Shown one piece after another: positions 55,232 to 64,000 of a stretch of 64,000 bases of DNA. The stretch is from Acinetobacter nosocomialis (GTDB taxonomy: Bacteria; Pseudomonadota; Gammaproteobacteria; Pseudomonadales; Moraxellaceae), in the NCBI GenBank assembly GCA_025736915.1, contig CP107049.1:1054001-1118000 (forward strand), in the 5' to 3' direction. Every line of letters starts with the position of its first letter. Position 1 is the stretch's first letter. Position numbers and translations under genes: made by a program. The notes beneath the pieces are model-generated. The model had not been told where the DNA came from, made no database searches, and worked only from the letters and a program-made list of their open reading frames with translations.

Positions 55232-55705
55232 ATGACGAACCGCAAACTATTAACGGCTGAAGGCTATCAACGATTACAAGATGAGTTAAACGATCTTGTA
55301 AGAAAAGAACGCCCAGAAATTACCAAAATTGTGTCTTGGGCAGCCAGTCTTGGCGATCGCTCAGAAAATGCAGATTATCACTACAACAAAAGAAAGCTAC
55401 GTGAAATTGATCGTAGGATTAGATACCTCACCAAACTTTTTGAAGTTGCCCAAAAAGTAGAATATCGGCCGGAACAAGATGGTAAAGCCTATTTTGGAGC
55501 TTGGGTTGAATTAGAAAATGATGAAGGCGAAACTACTAAATTCCGTATCGTCGGCGATGAAGAAATTTATGGTCGCAAAGACTATATTTCTTTGCAGTCA
55601 CCTATGGCAAAAGCTTGTTTAGGTAAAGCCGTAGATGATGAAATACAAGTTCAAACACCTAAAGGTAAAATGATTTGGTACATAACAAAAATAAGTTATC
55701 AGTAA
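55232..55705 (+). CDS. greB: Transcription elongation factor GreB
   Basis: Rescues backtracked RNA polymerase by stimulating transcript cleavage. The 157-aa protein has the coiled-coil N-terminal domain with the tip acidic residues in AASLGDRSENADYHYNKR near 38-55, and the C-terminal FKBP-like domain with ENDEGETTKFRIVGDEE near 95 and GRKDYISLQSPM near 115. GreB rather than GreA is indicated by ERPEITK and RRIRYLTK blocks. The ATG at 55232 is preferred to a TTG at 55223. Confidence 0.95.
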   Translation: MTNRKLLTAEGYQRLQDELNDLVRKERPEITKIVSWAASLGDRSENADYHYNKRKLREIDRRIRYLTKLFEVAQKVEYRPEQDGKAYFGAWVELENDEGETTKFRIVGDEEIYGRKDYISLQSPMAKACLGKAVDDEIQVQTPKGKMIWYITKISYQ

Positions 55706-55899
55706 TTAATTCAGAGTATTCATTTTATTTTTATTACAACCAAAATTATAATATTAAAAATATATTAATATGCAAATTTATACATATTATTTTATATAAA
55801 ATTAGAAACAATTAAATCTAAAAAAGTAAATAAAATGCCATCGATAATTGATCAAAATTAAAACACAATTATTTTTTATATAAAAAGAGATTATTAATC

Positions 55900-56874
55900 A
55901 TGAAAGGTATAAAAATTTCTGCAATATCTACTTATCATCCAAGAACAATTAGAAATAATGAATATTTTTTAAATAAATTTGAAGATAAAGACAGTTTAAA
56001 TAGAATTTTTGAAAAAGTAGGAAGAAATAAAAGACATGTCATTATTAATGATGAAGAAAATGCGCTCACAATGGCAGTTAATGCATCAAAACAATTATTA
56101 AAAGATTATAACATTTCACATGACAGCATTGATATTATTATATTTTCTTCTACAACATTAGAATATCTATCTCCAACTAATGCTTTACTGATTCATTCAG
56201 AATTAAATATTAAAACTGACTGTATATGCTTTGATATAAATGCTAATTGTTTAGGAATGTTCGTTGCTCTTGAACAAGCATCCGTTTTGCTCGCATCAAA
56301 AGAAAGTTATAAACGCGCACTGGTGATTGGGTCTGATCATCTAACAATACTTGGAGATGAAAAACAGGTGATTCCTTCAACAATTGTCGGAGATGCAGCA
56401 GCAGCAATAATACTAGAAAAAAATACCGATGATTCGGGCATTATTGACAGGATGTACCAAACAGATAGTAGTTTTTGTAAAACTATTGTTTTTCCTCCTC
56501 ATGGCCTAACGAATTATCACAGTAAGGAACAAAAAATTCATTGGGCACCATTTACTGGTTTAGAAAGTGTGGAATTCGCGGCAGATGCACTAGATAAATT
56601 ATTGAAGAAAAATAATTTAAACATTGAAGATATTTCTTGTTTTTTACTATCCCAATTTACGAAGTCAAATATTGATATTCTTCAAGATAAAATCAATATT
56701 CCCTCTGAAAAAATTGAATACATTGGAGATCAATATGGATATACAGGAGTAAGTAGTTTTTTTATTGCCTACAAAAAAAGGTTAGAAAAATCACTTATAA
56801 ATAAAGGTGATATTATTGTTTTTTGGTCTTTAGGAGCAGGTTACCAAACTGGTGTAATGCTATGGAAGATTTAA
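55900..56874 (+). CDS. FabH-like ketoacyl-ACP synthase III with altered active site
   Basis: A 324-aa thiolase-fold protein of the KAS III family. The nucleophile Cys117 is kept in DINANCLGM, but the position of the usual HQAN histidine is Ser251 (FLLSQFTK) and the GNTS asparagine position is Tyr281 (YGYTGVSS). FabH needs all three for decarboxylative condensation, so this enzyme probably does something else, such as an acyl transfer. It stands alone in a very AT-rich stretch after greB, which suggests horizontal gain. The family is clear; the function is not. Confidence 0.85.
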   Translation: MKGIKISAISTYHPRTIRNNEYFLNKFEDKDSLNRIFEKVGRNKRHVIINDEENALTMAVNASKQLLKDYNISHDSIDIIIFSSTTLEYLSPTNALLIHSELNIKTDCICFDINANCLGMFVALEQASVLLASKESYKRALVIGSDHLTILGDEKQVIPSTIVGDAAAAIILEKNTDDSGIIDRMYQTDSSFCKTIVFPPHGLTNYHSKEQKIHWAPFTGLESVEFAADALDKLLKKNNLNIEDISCFLLSQFTKSNIDILQDKINIPSEKIEYIGDQYGYTGVSSFFIAYKKRLEKSLINKGDIIVFWSLGAGYQTGVMLWKI

Positions 56875-56903
56875 TAAGATATAACTGATAAAATTATTAC
56901 TTT

Positions 56904-56940
56904 AGCTAAAAGATACTTTTTCTAATAGTATCTTTTAGCT
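56904..56940 (+). terminator. Terminator of the FabH-like gene
   Basis: AGCTAAAAGATAC and GTATCTTTTAGCT form a perfect 13-bp stem with an 11-base loop, 30 bases past the stop codon. Confidence 0.75.
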
Positions 56941-57179
56941 CTAATTTAAATGTAAACAAATTAAATAGAACTAAAAATCACTAAATTATTTTATTTTTTC
57001 AGTTATTTAATCTATATCAGTTACCTAGTATATAAATCAAATTTCACGTTGTAATAACATGATGGCTACAAAATGTAGCATTTCATACCCGATTTTCTCA
57101 CACCATAAGTGTATAAATTTTCTTCCTTAATAAATTCATGGTGTTATGTTGATATATCCGATATTTAATTGTTCAAAAT

Positions 57180-57208
57180 TTGACAAACTTTTTTTTGAAT
57201 ATTATGAT
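57180..57208 (+). promoter_or_regulatory. Strong sigma70 promoter of the MltF-like gene
   Basis: TTGACA at 57180-57185 and TATGAT at 57203-57208, spaced 17 bases. A perfect 12-bp palindrome GATGCGCGCATC (57206-57217) overlaps the -10 end and start site. The leader would be about 190 bases. Confidence 0.6.
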
Positions 57209-57406
57209 GCGCGCATCTTAAATGTTGAGTATTTTTTAACCCAACCCAAAACTATGTAGATTTTCTACACAGTCTATTTTTTTCATTTCATGTCATTTTG
57301 AATGACGTCATGACTGCCCACCCCTTATTGAATTTATCAACTTTTAGAAGTTATGGCAGCTTTTTGTCTGGCTTTTAGGGCATAAATTATCTGTAGCGGA
57401 GACAAC

Positions 57407-58519
57407 ATGCACAGTAATTCAAGTTCTGGGTCGAGGCTTTGCCTTAACTCTTTATTTTCTTCTCTCCCATTGAAAGTTCTTGCACTCAGCACTATGTTTT
57501 TTCCCTTTCATAGTATCAATGCAGGAAAAACCCTACAGTACAATACTGTAGTTAACACAAACACATTAACCGTAGTTGCTGTAGAAAGCCCAACTACTGT
57601 TTTTAAAGAAGATCAATTTTTACATGGCTTCGGTTATGACTTGGCTCGTAACTATGCGCAAAGCTTAAATGTAAAGTTGGACTTCAAAATCGTGGCAGAT
57701 AACGCCACCGCACTCAAATGGGTCCAGCAAGGTAAAGCAAATCTTGCCATGACGACCGCGAGCTTAAGCTCAATCGAGAACAAAGGTTTAATGTCTTTTT
57801 CTGCAAGTTGTGGTGACATCGTAAATTTGCAAAAAAATGGATTAAATCCCGATTTAAGCTGGGCGTTTAAACAAGCAGATGATCCTCTTACACAAACTGC
57901 CAGTGGTTTTGTTTGTCAAAGCAAGCAAAATGGTCTGACTCAACAACTGGCTTCATTTTACAACCGTAACGTTGTAAAACCTGAGTCTTGGTCTACGATT
58001 CAACGTGACATAAGTACACGTTTACCTATTTACAAAGCCAGCTTTAAACAAAGCGCGGCGAAGTACGATTTAGATTGGCATTTGCTTGCAGCAATGAGCT
58101 ATCAAGAATCATATCTCAAGCCAGAGTCTGTTTCACCAACAGGCGTACGCGGGTTAATGATGTTAACCAACAGTACAGCTCGGGCAATGGGTGTAAGTAA
58201 CCGTAGCGATCCAGCGCAAAGCATTCAGGGCGGTGCGAAATATTATGATCTCATGCTAAGTGAGTATGGTGATATTCCCTTCCCAGATCGTAACTGGTAT
58301 GCCCTTGTGGCCTACAATATGGGTCCAGGCGCAGTCAACCAGATCCAGAAGCGCTTACAAACCCAAGGGAAAGACCCAAACCAGTGGGTAAATCTCTATG
58401 ACTATTTACAGCGCAATCAAATGCGAAATGGTCGATACAAACAAGCGGTGCAGTACGTGACTCGTATTCGTGCTTATCTTGAGCATATTAAAACGGCGCA
58501 AACGCGAATCAATATCTAG
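57407..58519 (+). CDS. MltF-like lytic transglycosylase
   Basis: Periplasmic enzyme cleaving peptidoglycan with 1,6-anhydro product formation. The 370-aa protein has a signal segment (about 17-42), a reduced periplasmic-binding-protein-like domain (about 50-190) and a C-terminal SLT domain (about 215-365) with the catalytic Glu in MSYQESYLKPES near 240 and GVRGLMMLTNSTA. It is shorter than E. coli MltF (about 370 against 518 residues) because the sensor domain is smaller. It is a single gene under a strong promoter and long leader. Confidence 0.88.
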   Translation: MHSNSSSGSRLCLNSLFSSLPLKVLALSTMFFPFHSINAGKTLQYNTVVNTNTLTVVAVESPTTVFKEDQFLHGFGYDLARNYAQSLNVKLDFKIVADNATALKWVQQGKANLAMTTASLSSIENKGLMSFSASCGDIVNLQKNGLNPDLSWAFKQADDPLTQTASGFVCQSKQNGLTQQLASFYNRNVVKPESWSTIQRDISTRLPIYKASFKQSAAKYDLDWHLLAAMSYQESYLKPESVSPTGVRGLMMLTNSTARAMGVSNRSDPAQSIQGGAKYYDLMLSEYGDIPFPDRNWYALVAYNMGPGAVNQIQKRLQTQGKDPNQWVNLYDYLQRNQMRNGRYKQAVQYVTRIRAYLEHIKTAQTRINI

Positions 58520-58563
58520 TTTTATTGTTTTTAAAAGTTGATAAATTCATTGTTTGTACCAAT

Positions 58564-58593
58564 AAAAAGCTTACCTCTTGGGGTAAGCTTTTT
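58564..58593. terminator. Bidirectional terminator between the MltF-like and SCP2 genes
   Basis: AAAAAGCTTACC and GGTAAGCTTTTT form a perfect 12-bp stem with a 6-base loop, between convergent genes. Confidence 0.9.
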
Positions 58594-58611
58594 ATATCAA
58601 TTCTTTTAGAC

Positions 58612-58995
58612 TTAAGCTGTTTGTTCTAATACTTTCTTGAACAAATCTTTTTGTTCTTGGCTTGGTTTAGCTGTTTGTAAAGCCATTAACTGAGACATGT
58701 CGCCTTGAACTTTAATTTTACCAGTCATGAATGCTTGCATAGCTGCTGCCATATCAAACTCAAGGAATACTTTACGTAAAGTTTCAGCATCCATGTTCAA
58801 AGTTGTTTTGGCATTTGAAGACAAACCTTTTTGGATTTTACCCCCATCTAACGCTAATTCGGTATTTCCAGAAGCATCTGTAACTACTAAATTAATTGCC
58901 AAATTCGCAAGAGCTGGTGGCAAATTAAGATCACCTGCTTCAGCAGTTAATTTTTCGACAGTCGCAAACCAATCATCAGTTAAAAATGCAGGCAT
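58612..58995 (-). CDS. SCP2 sterol-binding domain protein
   Basis: A 127-aa single SCP2 domain. The family pattern of a hydrophobic core (LAINLVVTDA), GKIQKGLSSNAKTTLNMDAETLRKVF and a C-terminal GKIKVQGDMSQLMALQ segment is clear. Such domains bind lipid or acyl chains; bacterial forms have no established role. It is a single gene converging with the MltF-like gene. Confidence 0.88.
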   Translation of the reverse strand: MPAFLTDDWFATVEKLTAEAGDLNLPPALANLAINLVVTDASGNTELALDGGKIQKGLSSNAKTTLNMDAETLRKVFLEFDMAAAMQAFMTGKIKVQGDMSQLMALQTAKPSQEQKDLFKKVLEQTA

Positions 58996-59156
58996 GATTC
59001 TTCCTCAAATTTATTTGTTCAATTTCTCTAGTTAGTTGCCTATCCAGACAACATCATATGAAGCACTTCTGCTTGTGCGTTGTTATAGCATGTAATTTTA
59101 AGGTTGGGCTATGACTTTTTGTACGGAACATTCATTTTTTAGTATTTTGATACATT

Positions 59157-59183
59157 AAAGGCACTTGTTTATAAAGTGCCTTT
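59157..59183 (-). terminator. Terminator of ttcA
   Basis: AAAGGCACTT and AAGTGCCTTT form a perfect 10-bp stem with a 7-base loop, 21 bases past the ttcA stop. The T-run is short. Confidence 0.65.
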
Positions 59184-59203
59184 AATTGACTTACTTAATC
59201 GTT

Positions 59204-60109
59204 TTATTCAGCAGCAAAACTTAAGTTCACTACATCTAAACGTTTTTTAAGTTCTTCAGGGTCTTTAAAGTCGATCTCACGCTGAGAATCTAGCGCTTCA
59301 AAATCAAACAAATCACGGTCCGCTAACTGAGACGGAGATACGTTTTGTAAAGCACCAAAAATGCTGTGTAAACGTTTCGGATATTGTTTATCCCACTCAC
59401 GTAGCATTTCATTAAGCATGGCACGTTGTAAGTTCTCTTGTGAACCACAAAGGTTACACGGAATAATTGGGAACTTACGTAATTCTGCATATTTGATAAT
59501 GTCTTTTTCTTCAACATAAGCCAAAGGACGAATCAAAATATTCTTCTTATCTGACGACAAAAGCTTAGGTGGCATTGCCTTTAAGCTACCGCCATGGAAC
59601 AAGTTCAAGAAGAACGTTGCAATGATGTCATCACGATGATGGCCTAAGGCAACTTTAGTGGCACCAATTTCTTGAGCAAAGCCATAAAGCGAACCACGGC
59701 GTAAACGTGAACACACTGCACAGTATGTTTTACCTTCAGGTGTTAAACGCTTGGTAATGGTATAAGTGTCTTTTTCCAAAATGTAATATGGAATGTTATT
59801 TTCTTCCATATAACGTGGTAAGACATCTTCAGGAAAGCCCGGCTGCTTTTGGTCAAGGTTAACCGCAACAATGTCAAAATTGATCGGTGCAATACGTTTG
59901 AACTGCAACAAAATGTCGAGCAAGGTATAACTGTCTTTACCACCAGACACACACACCATGACCTTGTCACCATCTTCAATCATATTGAAGTCACGAATGG
60001 CATGTCCAACTTGACGGCGAAGCTTCTTAAGCAAACGATAATAGACCGAGCTTGTTGGAAGTTCAGGCTTAAAATTAAATCCTTCGTTGGACTCAACTGG
60101 CGCGTACAT
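59204..60109 (-). CDS. ttcA: tRNA 2-thiocytidine(32) synthetase TtcA
   Basis: Thiolates cytidine 32 in tRNA using a [4Fe-4S] cluster. The 301-aa protein has the PP-loop [10 protein letters not shown] near 52, a Cys pair in [10 protein letters not shown] near 130 and a third Cys region in [10 protein letters not shown] near 219. The ATG at 60109 ([11 protein letters not shown]) gives the normal length; the frame extends 12 codons upstream. It is a stand-alone gene. Confidence 0.95.
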   Translation of the reverse strand: MYAPVESNEGFNFKPELPTSSVYYRLLKKLRRQVGHAIRDFNMIEDGDKVMVCVSGGKDSYTLLDILLQFKRIAPINFDIVAVNLDQKQPGFPEDVLPRYMEENNIPYYILEKDTYTITKRLTPEGKTYCAVCSRLRRGSLYGFAQEIGATKVALGHHRDDIIATFFLNLFHGGSLKAMPPKLLSSDKKNILIRPLAYVEEKDIIKYAELRKFPIIPCNLCGSQENLQRAMLNEMLREWDKQYPKRLHSIFGALQNVSPSQLADRDLFDFEALDSQREIDFKDPEELKKRLDVVNLSFAAE

Positions 60110-60613
60110 AGACGAGATATACCCATAAATAAAAATACCGCGCAATTTTATATGATTCGGACGGGAATCGCATCAAAAGAATAGTTTCAATTCTTGAAGT
60201 CGTCATAATGCTCAGGCATGATGCAAAAGCAGTGCTCCATTTTGACCGATGAGTTCATTTTTTGCGCAAAATGCTTACTTTTTGGACTTTTCCACAGTTT
60301 TCCACAAAACCTGTGGATAAAATTGTGGATTTCTTCGTGCTTGACAAACTGTTTTCACCTTCTGTTAAGGGTTTTATTTAAATTGATCATTTTTTAACCA
60401 ATGATTTTTACCTTTAATTTTCAAATAGTTATTCAAGTCAATAGAATCATTTTAAAATTTTTTTTTAATTTTTTTTGATGATCATTCGAACAAAACAGCT
60501 TGATTTTTTAAAACAGCCAAAATAAAAAAAATTACACAAAACTTCTTTCTGTAATATTTTTTGATAAACTCTTTGACAAGTTTCGAATACCTTAAAATTG
60601 TGAATAACATAAA
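60110..60613. other. Intergenic region between divergent ttcA and the lytic transglycosylase gene
   Basis: A 504-base gap. The most notable content is a cluster of DnaA-box-like nonamers at 60288-60332 (separate entry) followed by a very A/T-rich run at about 60440-60540. No ORF. Confidence 0.5.
60288..60332. promoter_or_regulatory. Cluster of DnaA-box-like nonamers
   Basis: TTTTCCACA occurs at 60288-60296 and 60298-60306; TGTGGATAA at 60312-60320 is the exact complement of the consensus TTATCCACA; TGTGGATTT at 60324-60332 is a weaker fourth. Four boxes in 45 bases, arranged as two facing pairs, beside an AT-rich stretch. Confidence 0.5.
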
Positions 60614-61480
60614 ATGAAAAATTCGGTTCAATATCTTTTTTCTTGTTTACTGGGGATGACCACTTTTTCGGTAGGTATAACGCCGACTTTTGCGGGTCAG
60701 ATGTACGTTTACCAAGACAAAAATGGCAGTACTTTACTGACTAACCGTAAAAGCTATGACAATTCACTCAAGAAAGTAAAAGTGACTTACTATCCAGATA
60801 GTAATATTCATAGTTATACAAACTGGGGCGCTTCAGAAGCTTCTGTCCTACCGAGCTATAGCAGAAATAAAAATGCGTTTGACCATATTATTAAACAGGC
60901 CGCACAACAGCACGGTGTATCTGAAGGTTTAATTAAGGCAGTCATGCATACCGAATCTGGTTTTAATGTGAATGCTCACTCTCCAGTAGGTGCTCAAGGC
61001 CTAATGCAGCTGATGCCTGCAACTGCTCGCCGTTTTAATGTATCTAACGCCTATGATCCTCAGCAAAATATCTTTGCTGGTGCGAAATATCTAGGTTGGT
61101 TGCTCAAGCGTTTTAATGGCAATACGCAAATGGCGCTTGCTGCCTATAATGCTGGTGAAGGTAACGTAGATAAGTATGGTGGTATCCCTCCATTTCGTGA
61201 AACCCAAGATTATGTTCGCCGTGTAACCAGTCGATATCAAAACTTATATTCTTCTGGGGTAAGTCTTTCATCGTTTAGTAACTCAAATATTTCTGCTCAA
61301 GCAGTAAATCCCCCTGTTTCGCCACAAGCCACCACACCTCAACAAGTATCGGCTAAACCTGTTAAATACTCTTCTGGGCGCCAAATCGTGACATTGTCAG
61401 ATGGCACTTATACAGATGCTCCGACGGGCACTTATGTCACCAATAACGCAACAGCAATTGCACATATTAGAATCGAGTAA
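60614..61480 (+). CDS. Lytic transglycosylase with N-terminal DUF4124-like segment
   Basis: A 288-aa exported protein. The signal peptide (about 1-28) is followed by a short DUF4124-like strip (MYVYQDKNGSTLLTNRKSYD) and an SLT domain (about 90-210) with the catalytic Glu in VMHTESGFN near 117 and SPVGAQGLMQLMPATA near 130. A C-terminal Pro/Gln/Ser-rich tail ends the protein. Predicted role: peptidoglycan remodelling in the periplasm. Single gene. Confidence 0.9.
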   Translation: MKNSVQYLFSCLLGMTTFSVGITPTFAGQMYVYQDKNGSTLLTNRKSYDNSLKKVKVTYYPDSNIHSYTNWGASEASVLPSYSRNKNAFDHIIKQAAQQHGVSEGLIKAVMHTESGFNVNAHSPVGAQGLMQLMPATARRFNVSNAYDPQQNIFAGAKYLGWLLKRFNGNTQMALAAYNAGEGNVDKYGGIPPFRETQDYVRRVTSRYQNLYSSGVSLSSFSNSNISAQAVNPPVSPQATTPQQVSAKPVKYSSGRQIVTLSDGTYTDAPTGTYVTNNATAIAHIRIE

Positions 61481-61737
61481 AGTTTAAAACCGTATGCATC
61501 GCGGTTAAGCTTTTAACAAGGCACTTTGTCTAAAAATTGTAATGATCTATTACCCCTACCCGAGTGTTTAGACGCCCCTTATAAATAACTTGTTTAATTT
61601 AAATACATTCTTTCACAGGAAAGAATGTATCGATTCCTTATTTTTTCCTTGAATTTTTCCCCTAAGCGCCGCATATTAGCTGAGTGATTTATAATTTATA
61701 AATCAGATAATATTTTATTTATAAGAGGATTTTCTCA

Positions 61738-62643
61738 ATGATGCGGATTGGTTTGTTTTTGCTTACCAACCTCGCGGTACTGGTTGTAGCTGGCATTATT
61801 TTGTCACTCTTCGGTGTCGGTAGTTACCATGGCGCGGGTGGCTTGAATCTAGGCAACCTTTTAGTCATCTGTTTTGTGTTTGGTATGGTGGGCTCTTTAG
61901 TCTCTCTATTTATGTCCAAATGGATGGCTAAGAAAACTACTGGTACAGAACTGATTGACCCAAATGCTCCTCGTAACCAAGCTGAAAGCTGGTTATTGCA
62001 AACAGTCGCTGAACTTTCTCAACGTGCTGGTATTAATATGCCAGAAGTTGGTATCTTCCCTTCATATCAGTCTAATGCCTTCGCAACAGGCTGGAATAAA
62101 AATGATGCCTTAGTTGCCGTTTCAAGCGGTCTACTTGAGCGTATGAACAAAGATGAGCTACGTGCAGTACTTGCGCACGAGATCGGCCACGTTGCAAATG
62201 GTGACATGGTTACTCTCGCACTCATCCAAGGTGTGGTAAACGCCTTTGTGATGTTCTTTGCTCGTGTAGTAGGTGACTTTATCGACCGTAATGTTTTTGG
62301 TCGTCAAGACAACGAAGCCCCTGGTATGGGTTATTTCCTCATTACGATGGTTCTAGATATCGTGTTCGGTATTCTAGCTTCAGCTATTGTGATGTGGTTC
62401 TCTCGTTACCGTGAATACCGTGCTGATGAAGCTGGTGCACGTTTAGCTGGTAAACAAGCAATGATTTCTGCTTTATTACGTTTGCAAGCTGAAACAGAGT
62501 TACCTGACCAAATGCCAAAAGAAATGAAAGCGTTCGCTATTGCGGAAGGTAAAGAACAAGGCTTTAGTTTAGCTGCTTTGTTCCAAACCCACCCAACAAT
62601 TGAACAACGTGTGGCAGCTCTACATCAGTTAGATTGCCCATAA
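61738..62643 (+). CDS. htpX: Membrane zinc protease HtpX
   Basis: Inner-membrane M48 metalloprotease for quality control of misfolded membrane proteins. The 301-aa protein starts [16 protein letters not shown], has four membrane helices, the HEIGH zinc motif near 147 with the third ligand Glu in YRADEAGAR near 225. Length and starts match E. coli HtpX. AAGAGGA precedes the ATG. Usually stress-induced; no regulatory site is seen here. Confidence 0.97.
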   Translation: MMRIGLFLLTNLAVLVVAGIILSLFGVGSYHGAGGLNLGNLLVICFVFGMVGSLVSLFMSKWMAKKTTGTELIDPNAPRNQAESWLLQTVAELSQRAGINMPEVGIFPSYQSNAFATGWNKNDALVAVSSGLLERMNKDELRAVLAHEIGHVANGDMVTLALIQGVVNAFVMFFARVVGDFIDRNVFGRQDNEAPGMGYFLITMVLDIVFGILASAIVMWFSRYREYRADEAGARLAGKQAMISALLRLQAETELPDQMPKEMKAFAIAEGKEQGFSLAALFQTHPTIEQRVAALHQLDCP

Positions 62644-62653
62644 CACAGTAAAT

Positions 62654-62681
62654 AAAAAAGCCTCCTTTTGGAGGCTTTTTT
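62654..62681. terminator. Bidirectional terminator between htpX and the DUF4112 gene
   Basis: AAAAAGCCTCC and GGAGGCTTTTT form a perfect 11-bp stem with a 4-5-base loop, flanked by A- and T-runs, between convergent genes. Confidence 0.9.
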
Positions 62682-62682
62682 A

Positions 62683-63258
62683 TTAGGTTGAATGAGCAAG
62701 TCCCCAAAGAAAACTGATTCCCCACCACATCGCGAAACCAATCAGAATAAGCACAAATACCCCTAATAAATCGGGTATATGTAACCATAGCCAACTCACA
62801 ACAGGGTTACGCCAGAAAGCTGACTGTTGCTGCTTCTTTTCAAGCTTTTCGTGTAAATACGGATGAACAACATGCATATCACTTTGAATTACATATTCTT
62901 CGCGTATGTGGGTATGAACCACATCTAATGCTTTTCTACTAGGGCGTATAAAAATATCGAAAATAGTCCCTGCAACTGGAACACAACCCACCACAGCATC
63001 GACTACAGCCAATTTTATGACTGGAGTGAGCTTATGCTGCGGTACACCAATTTGCTTGGCTTTATATATGGCATAACAAGTCAGAACAAAACCCGCTACA
63101 TCACCCGCAATAGGAATAGTACTTAGCGCCGCATCGGCACCAATACCCTGCTTTGTAAAAGGGATACGGACGGCGCTATCCATCATGGTGGCGAACTTGG
63201 CCAGATCTCGTTCTAATGCGATGACCTGTTGCTGTGTTAGTTTTTTTTCTTGAGGCAT
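62683..63258 (-). CDS. DUF4112 membrane protein
   Basis: A 191-aa protein with the DUF4112 pattern: DSAVRIPFTKQGIGADAALSTIPIAGD near 32-58 and DAVVGCVPVAGTIFDIFIRP near 98-120, then a C-terminal membrane segment (about 160-186). The family is of unknown function. Its first membrane-associated region is amphipathic. It converges with htpX. Confidence 0.88.
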   Translation of the reverse strand: MPQEKKLTQQQVIALERDLAKFATMMDSAVRIPFTKQGIGADAALSTIPIAGDVAGFVLTCYAIYKAKQIGVPQHKLTPVIKLAVVDAVVGCVPVAGTIFDIFIRPSRKALDVVHTHIREEYVIQSDMHVVHPYLHEKLEKKQQQSAFWRNPVVSWLWLHIPDLLGVFVLILIGFAMWWGISFLWGLAHST

Positions 63259-63330
63259 CTAAATCAAATATATGAAGAGAAGTTAAACTTAATATACTTG
63301 ATTTAATGCCTGTTTTTAAATTGTTTGCTT

Positions 63331-64000
63331 TTAACTCGAAGCTTTCGATTTAAACAGTGAGCGTAATAACACGTACATAACTGGAATAAAGAATAAAACC
63401 AGCACAGTACCAAACATCACACCACCTAAAATACTAATACCAATTTCTTGACGACTCACCGCACCAGCGCCCTGTGCAAACACAAGTGGAATCACACCAG
63501 CACCGAAGGCTAAAGAAGTCATTAGAATAGGTCTTAAACGCAAACTCGCGCCTTCTAAAGCCGCCTGAATAGCATTCTTTCCTTTCTCTTGGGCTAATGC
63601 AGCAAACTCAACAATTAAAATTGCGTTTTTACATGACAATCCAATCGTGGTTAGAAGTGCAATTTGGAAATACACATCATTTGGCAAACCAAAGATATAA
63701 GAGAAAATGACACTTCCCCCTACACCTAGCGGAATAGAGGTCATCACGGCAGCAGGAATGCTCAAGCTTTCGTATAACGCCGCTAAACATAAGAAAATAA
63801 AACCTGCCGAAATCAGATATAACCACACCGCCTGATTTGTCGACTTCTGTTCTTCAAAAGACAAGCCTGTCCAAGCCAAACCAATATCTTTTTGCTGGTT
63901 GACGAGTTGCTCAACATCTTTCATAGCCTGACCAGAACTGCTATTACTTGCAACATCAGCCTGTAACTGTAAAGCACTATATCCCATATAGCGTTTTACA
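63331..64000 (-). CDS. C-terminal part of an RND efflux permease (cut by window edge)
   Basis: The reading frame is open to base 64000. The visible 220 or so residues are the C-terminal membrane region of an AcrB/AdeB-type permease: GLSFEEQ, then five helices, GLPNDVYFQIALLTTIGLSCKNAILIVEF, and a LRPILMTSLAFGAGVIPLVFAQGAGAVSRQEIG segment typical of HAE1 pumps. It exports drugs with an adaptor and outer-membrane channel encoded outside the window. Which Ade-type pump it is cannot be told from this part. Confidence 0.92.
   Translation of the reverse strand, partial: VKRYMGYSALQLQADVASNSSSGQAMKDVEQLVNQQKDIGLAWTGLSFEEQKSTNQAVWLYLISAGFIFLCLAALYESLSIPAAVMTSIPLGVGGSVIFSYIFGLPNDVYFQIALLTTIGLSCKNAILIVEFAALAQEKGKNAIQAALEGASLRLRPILMTSLAFGAGVIPLVFAQGAGAVSRQEIGISILGGVMFGTVLVLFFIPVMYVLLRSLFKSKASS

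Larger units (their letters stand above)
56875..57406. other. Intergenic region upstream of the MltF-like gene
   Basis: A 532-base gap with a terminator hairpin at its left end, a strong promoter and several palindromes (separate entries). No ORF. Confidence 0.5.

Noticed and set aside
60288..60540. The DnaA-box cluster as the chromosomal origin
   Set aside because: No dnaA, dnaN, gyrB or rpmH gene is nearby, and the cluster is small. It is kept only as a possible DnaA-binding site.
1..64000. CRISPR arrays, insertion sequences and rRNA genes
   Set aside because: I saw no regularly spaced repeats, transposase motifs with terminal inverted repeats, or rRNA sequence anywhere in the window.

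Overview
The window looks like chromosomal DNA of an Acinetobacter species, most likely from the A. calcoaceticus-baumannii complex. The base composition is AT-rich, and the gene content fits that group: a NaxD/ArnC/GtrA/ArnT-type lipid A galactosamine operon behind a PmrA-box array, a Pls/PosA-type synthetase, CycA, AgcS, EtfBA, a DUF4112 protein and an RND permease. Most of the window is stable core genome. One accessory stretch (about 44.2-49.6 kb) and a few isolated genes look acquired. Species assignment is inference from recognised protein families; no database was searched.

Layout. 1-3.8 kb: start of a membrane protein cut by the window edge (possibly ComEC), lolD and lolC/E, a DMT exporter and a YaiI protein. 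4-6.3 kb: an unrecognised 335-aa protein with a TTG start, a 48-aa membrane peptide and serC. 6.6-11.5 kb: a four-gene export operon (TolC-like outer membrane protein, HlyD-like adaptor, two ABC-2 permeases) with no ATPase gene. 11.7-15.6 kb: the lipid A galactosamine operon preceded by three PmrA half-sites in perfect 11-bp register. 15.6-24.6 kb: gyrA with fluoroquinolone-sensitive QRDR residues, a metallo-beta-lactamase-fold hydrolase with an AraC regulator, etfBA, xerC and a LysE exporter. 24.6-31.1 kb: an alpha/beta hydrolase, the lptM-lysA-dapF cluster, cycA and an AgcS symporter. 31.4-39.8 kb: radA, a Tim44-domain protein, pdxB-epmA, a YkvA protein, fdhD and a YdeP-type molybdopterin oxidoreductase. 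40.2-44.2 kb: glycerate kinase, a TetR regulator divergent from an SDR and a nitroreductase, and a second TetR.

44.2-49.6 kb is the accessory region. It starts with a short, strongly base-paired element that also encodes an Ash-like ORF and may be a phage C4/P4-CI type antisense RNA. Several orphan or secreted hypothetical proteins follow, then a TopAI(YjhX)-YjhQ toxin-antitoxin pair behind a large inverted repeat, then a decayed gene translationally coupled to a small membrane protein. A repeat of about 60 bp, made of the 3' end and terminator of the Pls/PosA synthetase gene, occurs on both sides of the 3.4-kb part of this region that carries the toxin-antitoxin pair. That suggests insertion at, or duplication of, the end of the synthetase gene.

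49.6-64 kb: the Pls/PosA-type synthetase, an NTF2-like protein, tRNA-Ser(UGA), greB, a very AT-rich FabH-like enzyme that has lost two of the three usual catalytic residues, two lytic transglycosylases, an SCP2 protein, ttcA, a cluster of DnaA-box-like sequences, htpX, a DUF4112 protein and the C-terminal part of an RND pump permease cut by the right edge. I saw no CRISPR array, insertion sequence, rRNA or intact prophage.
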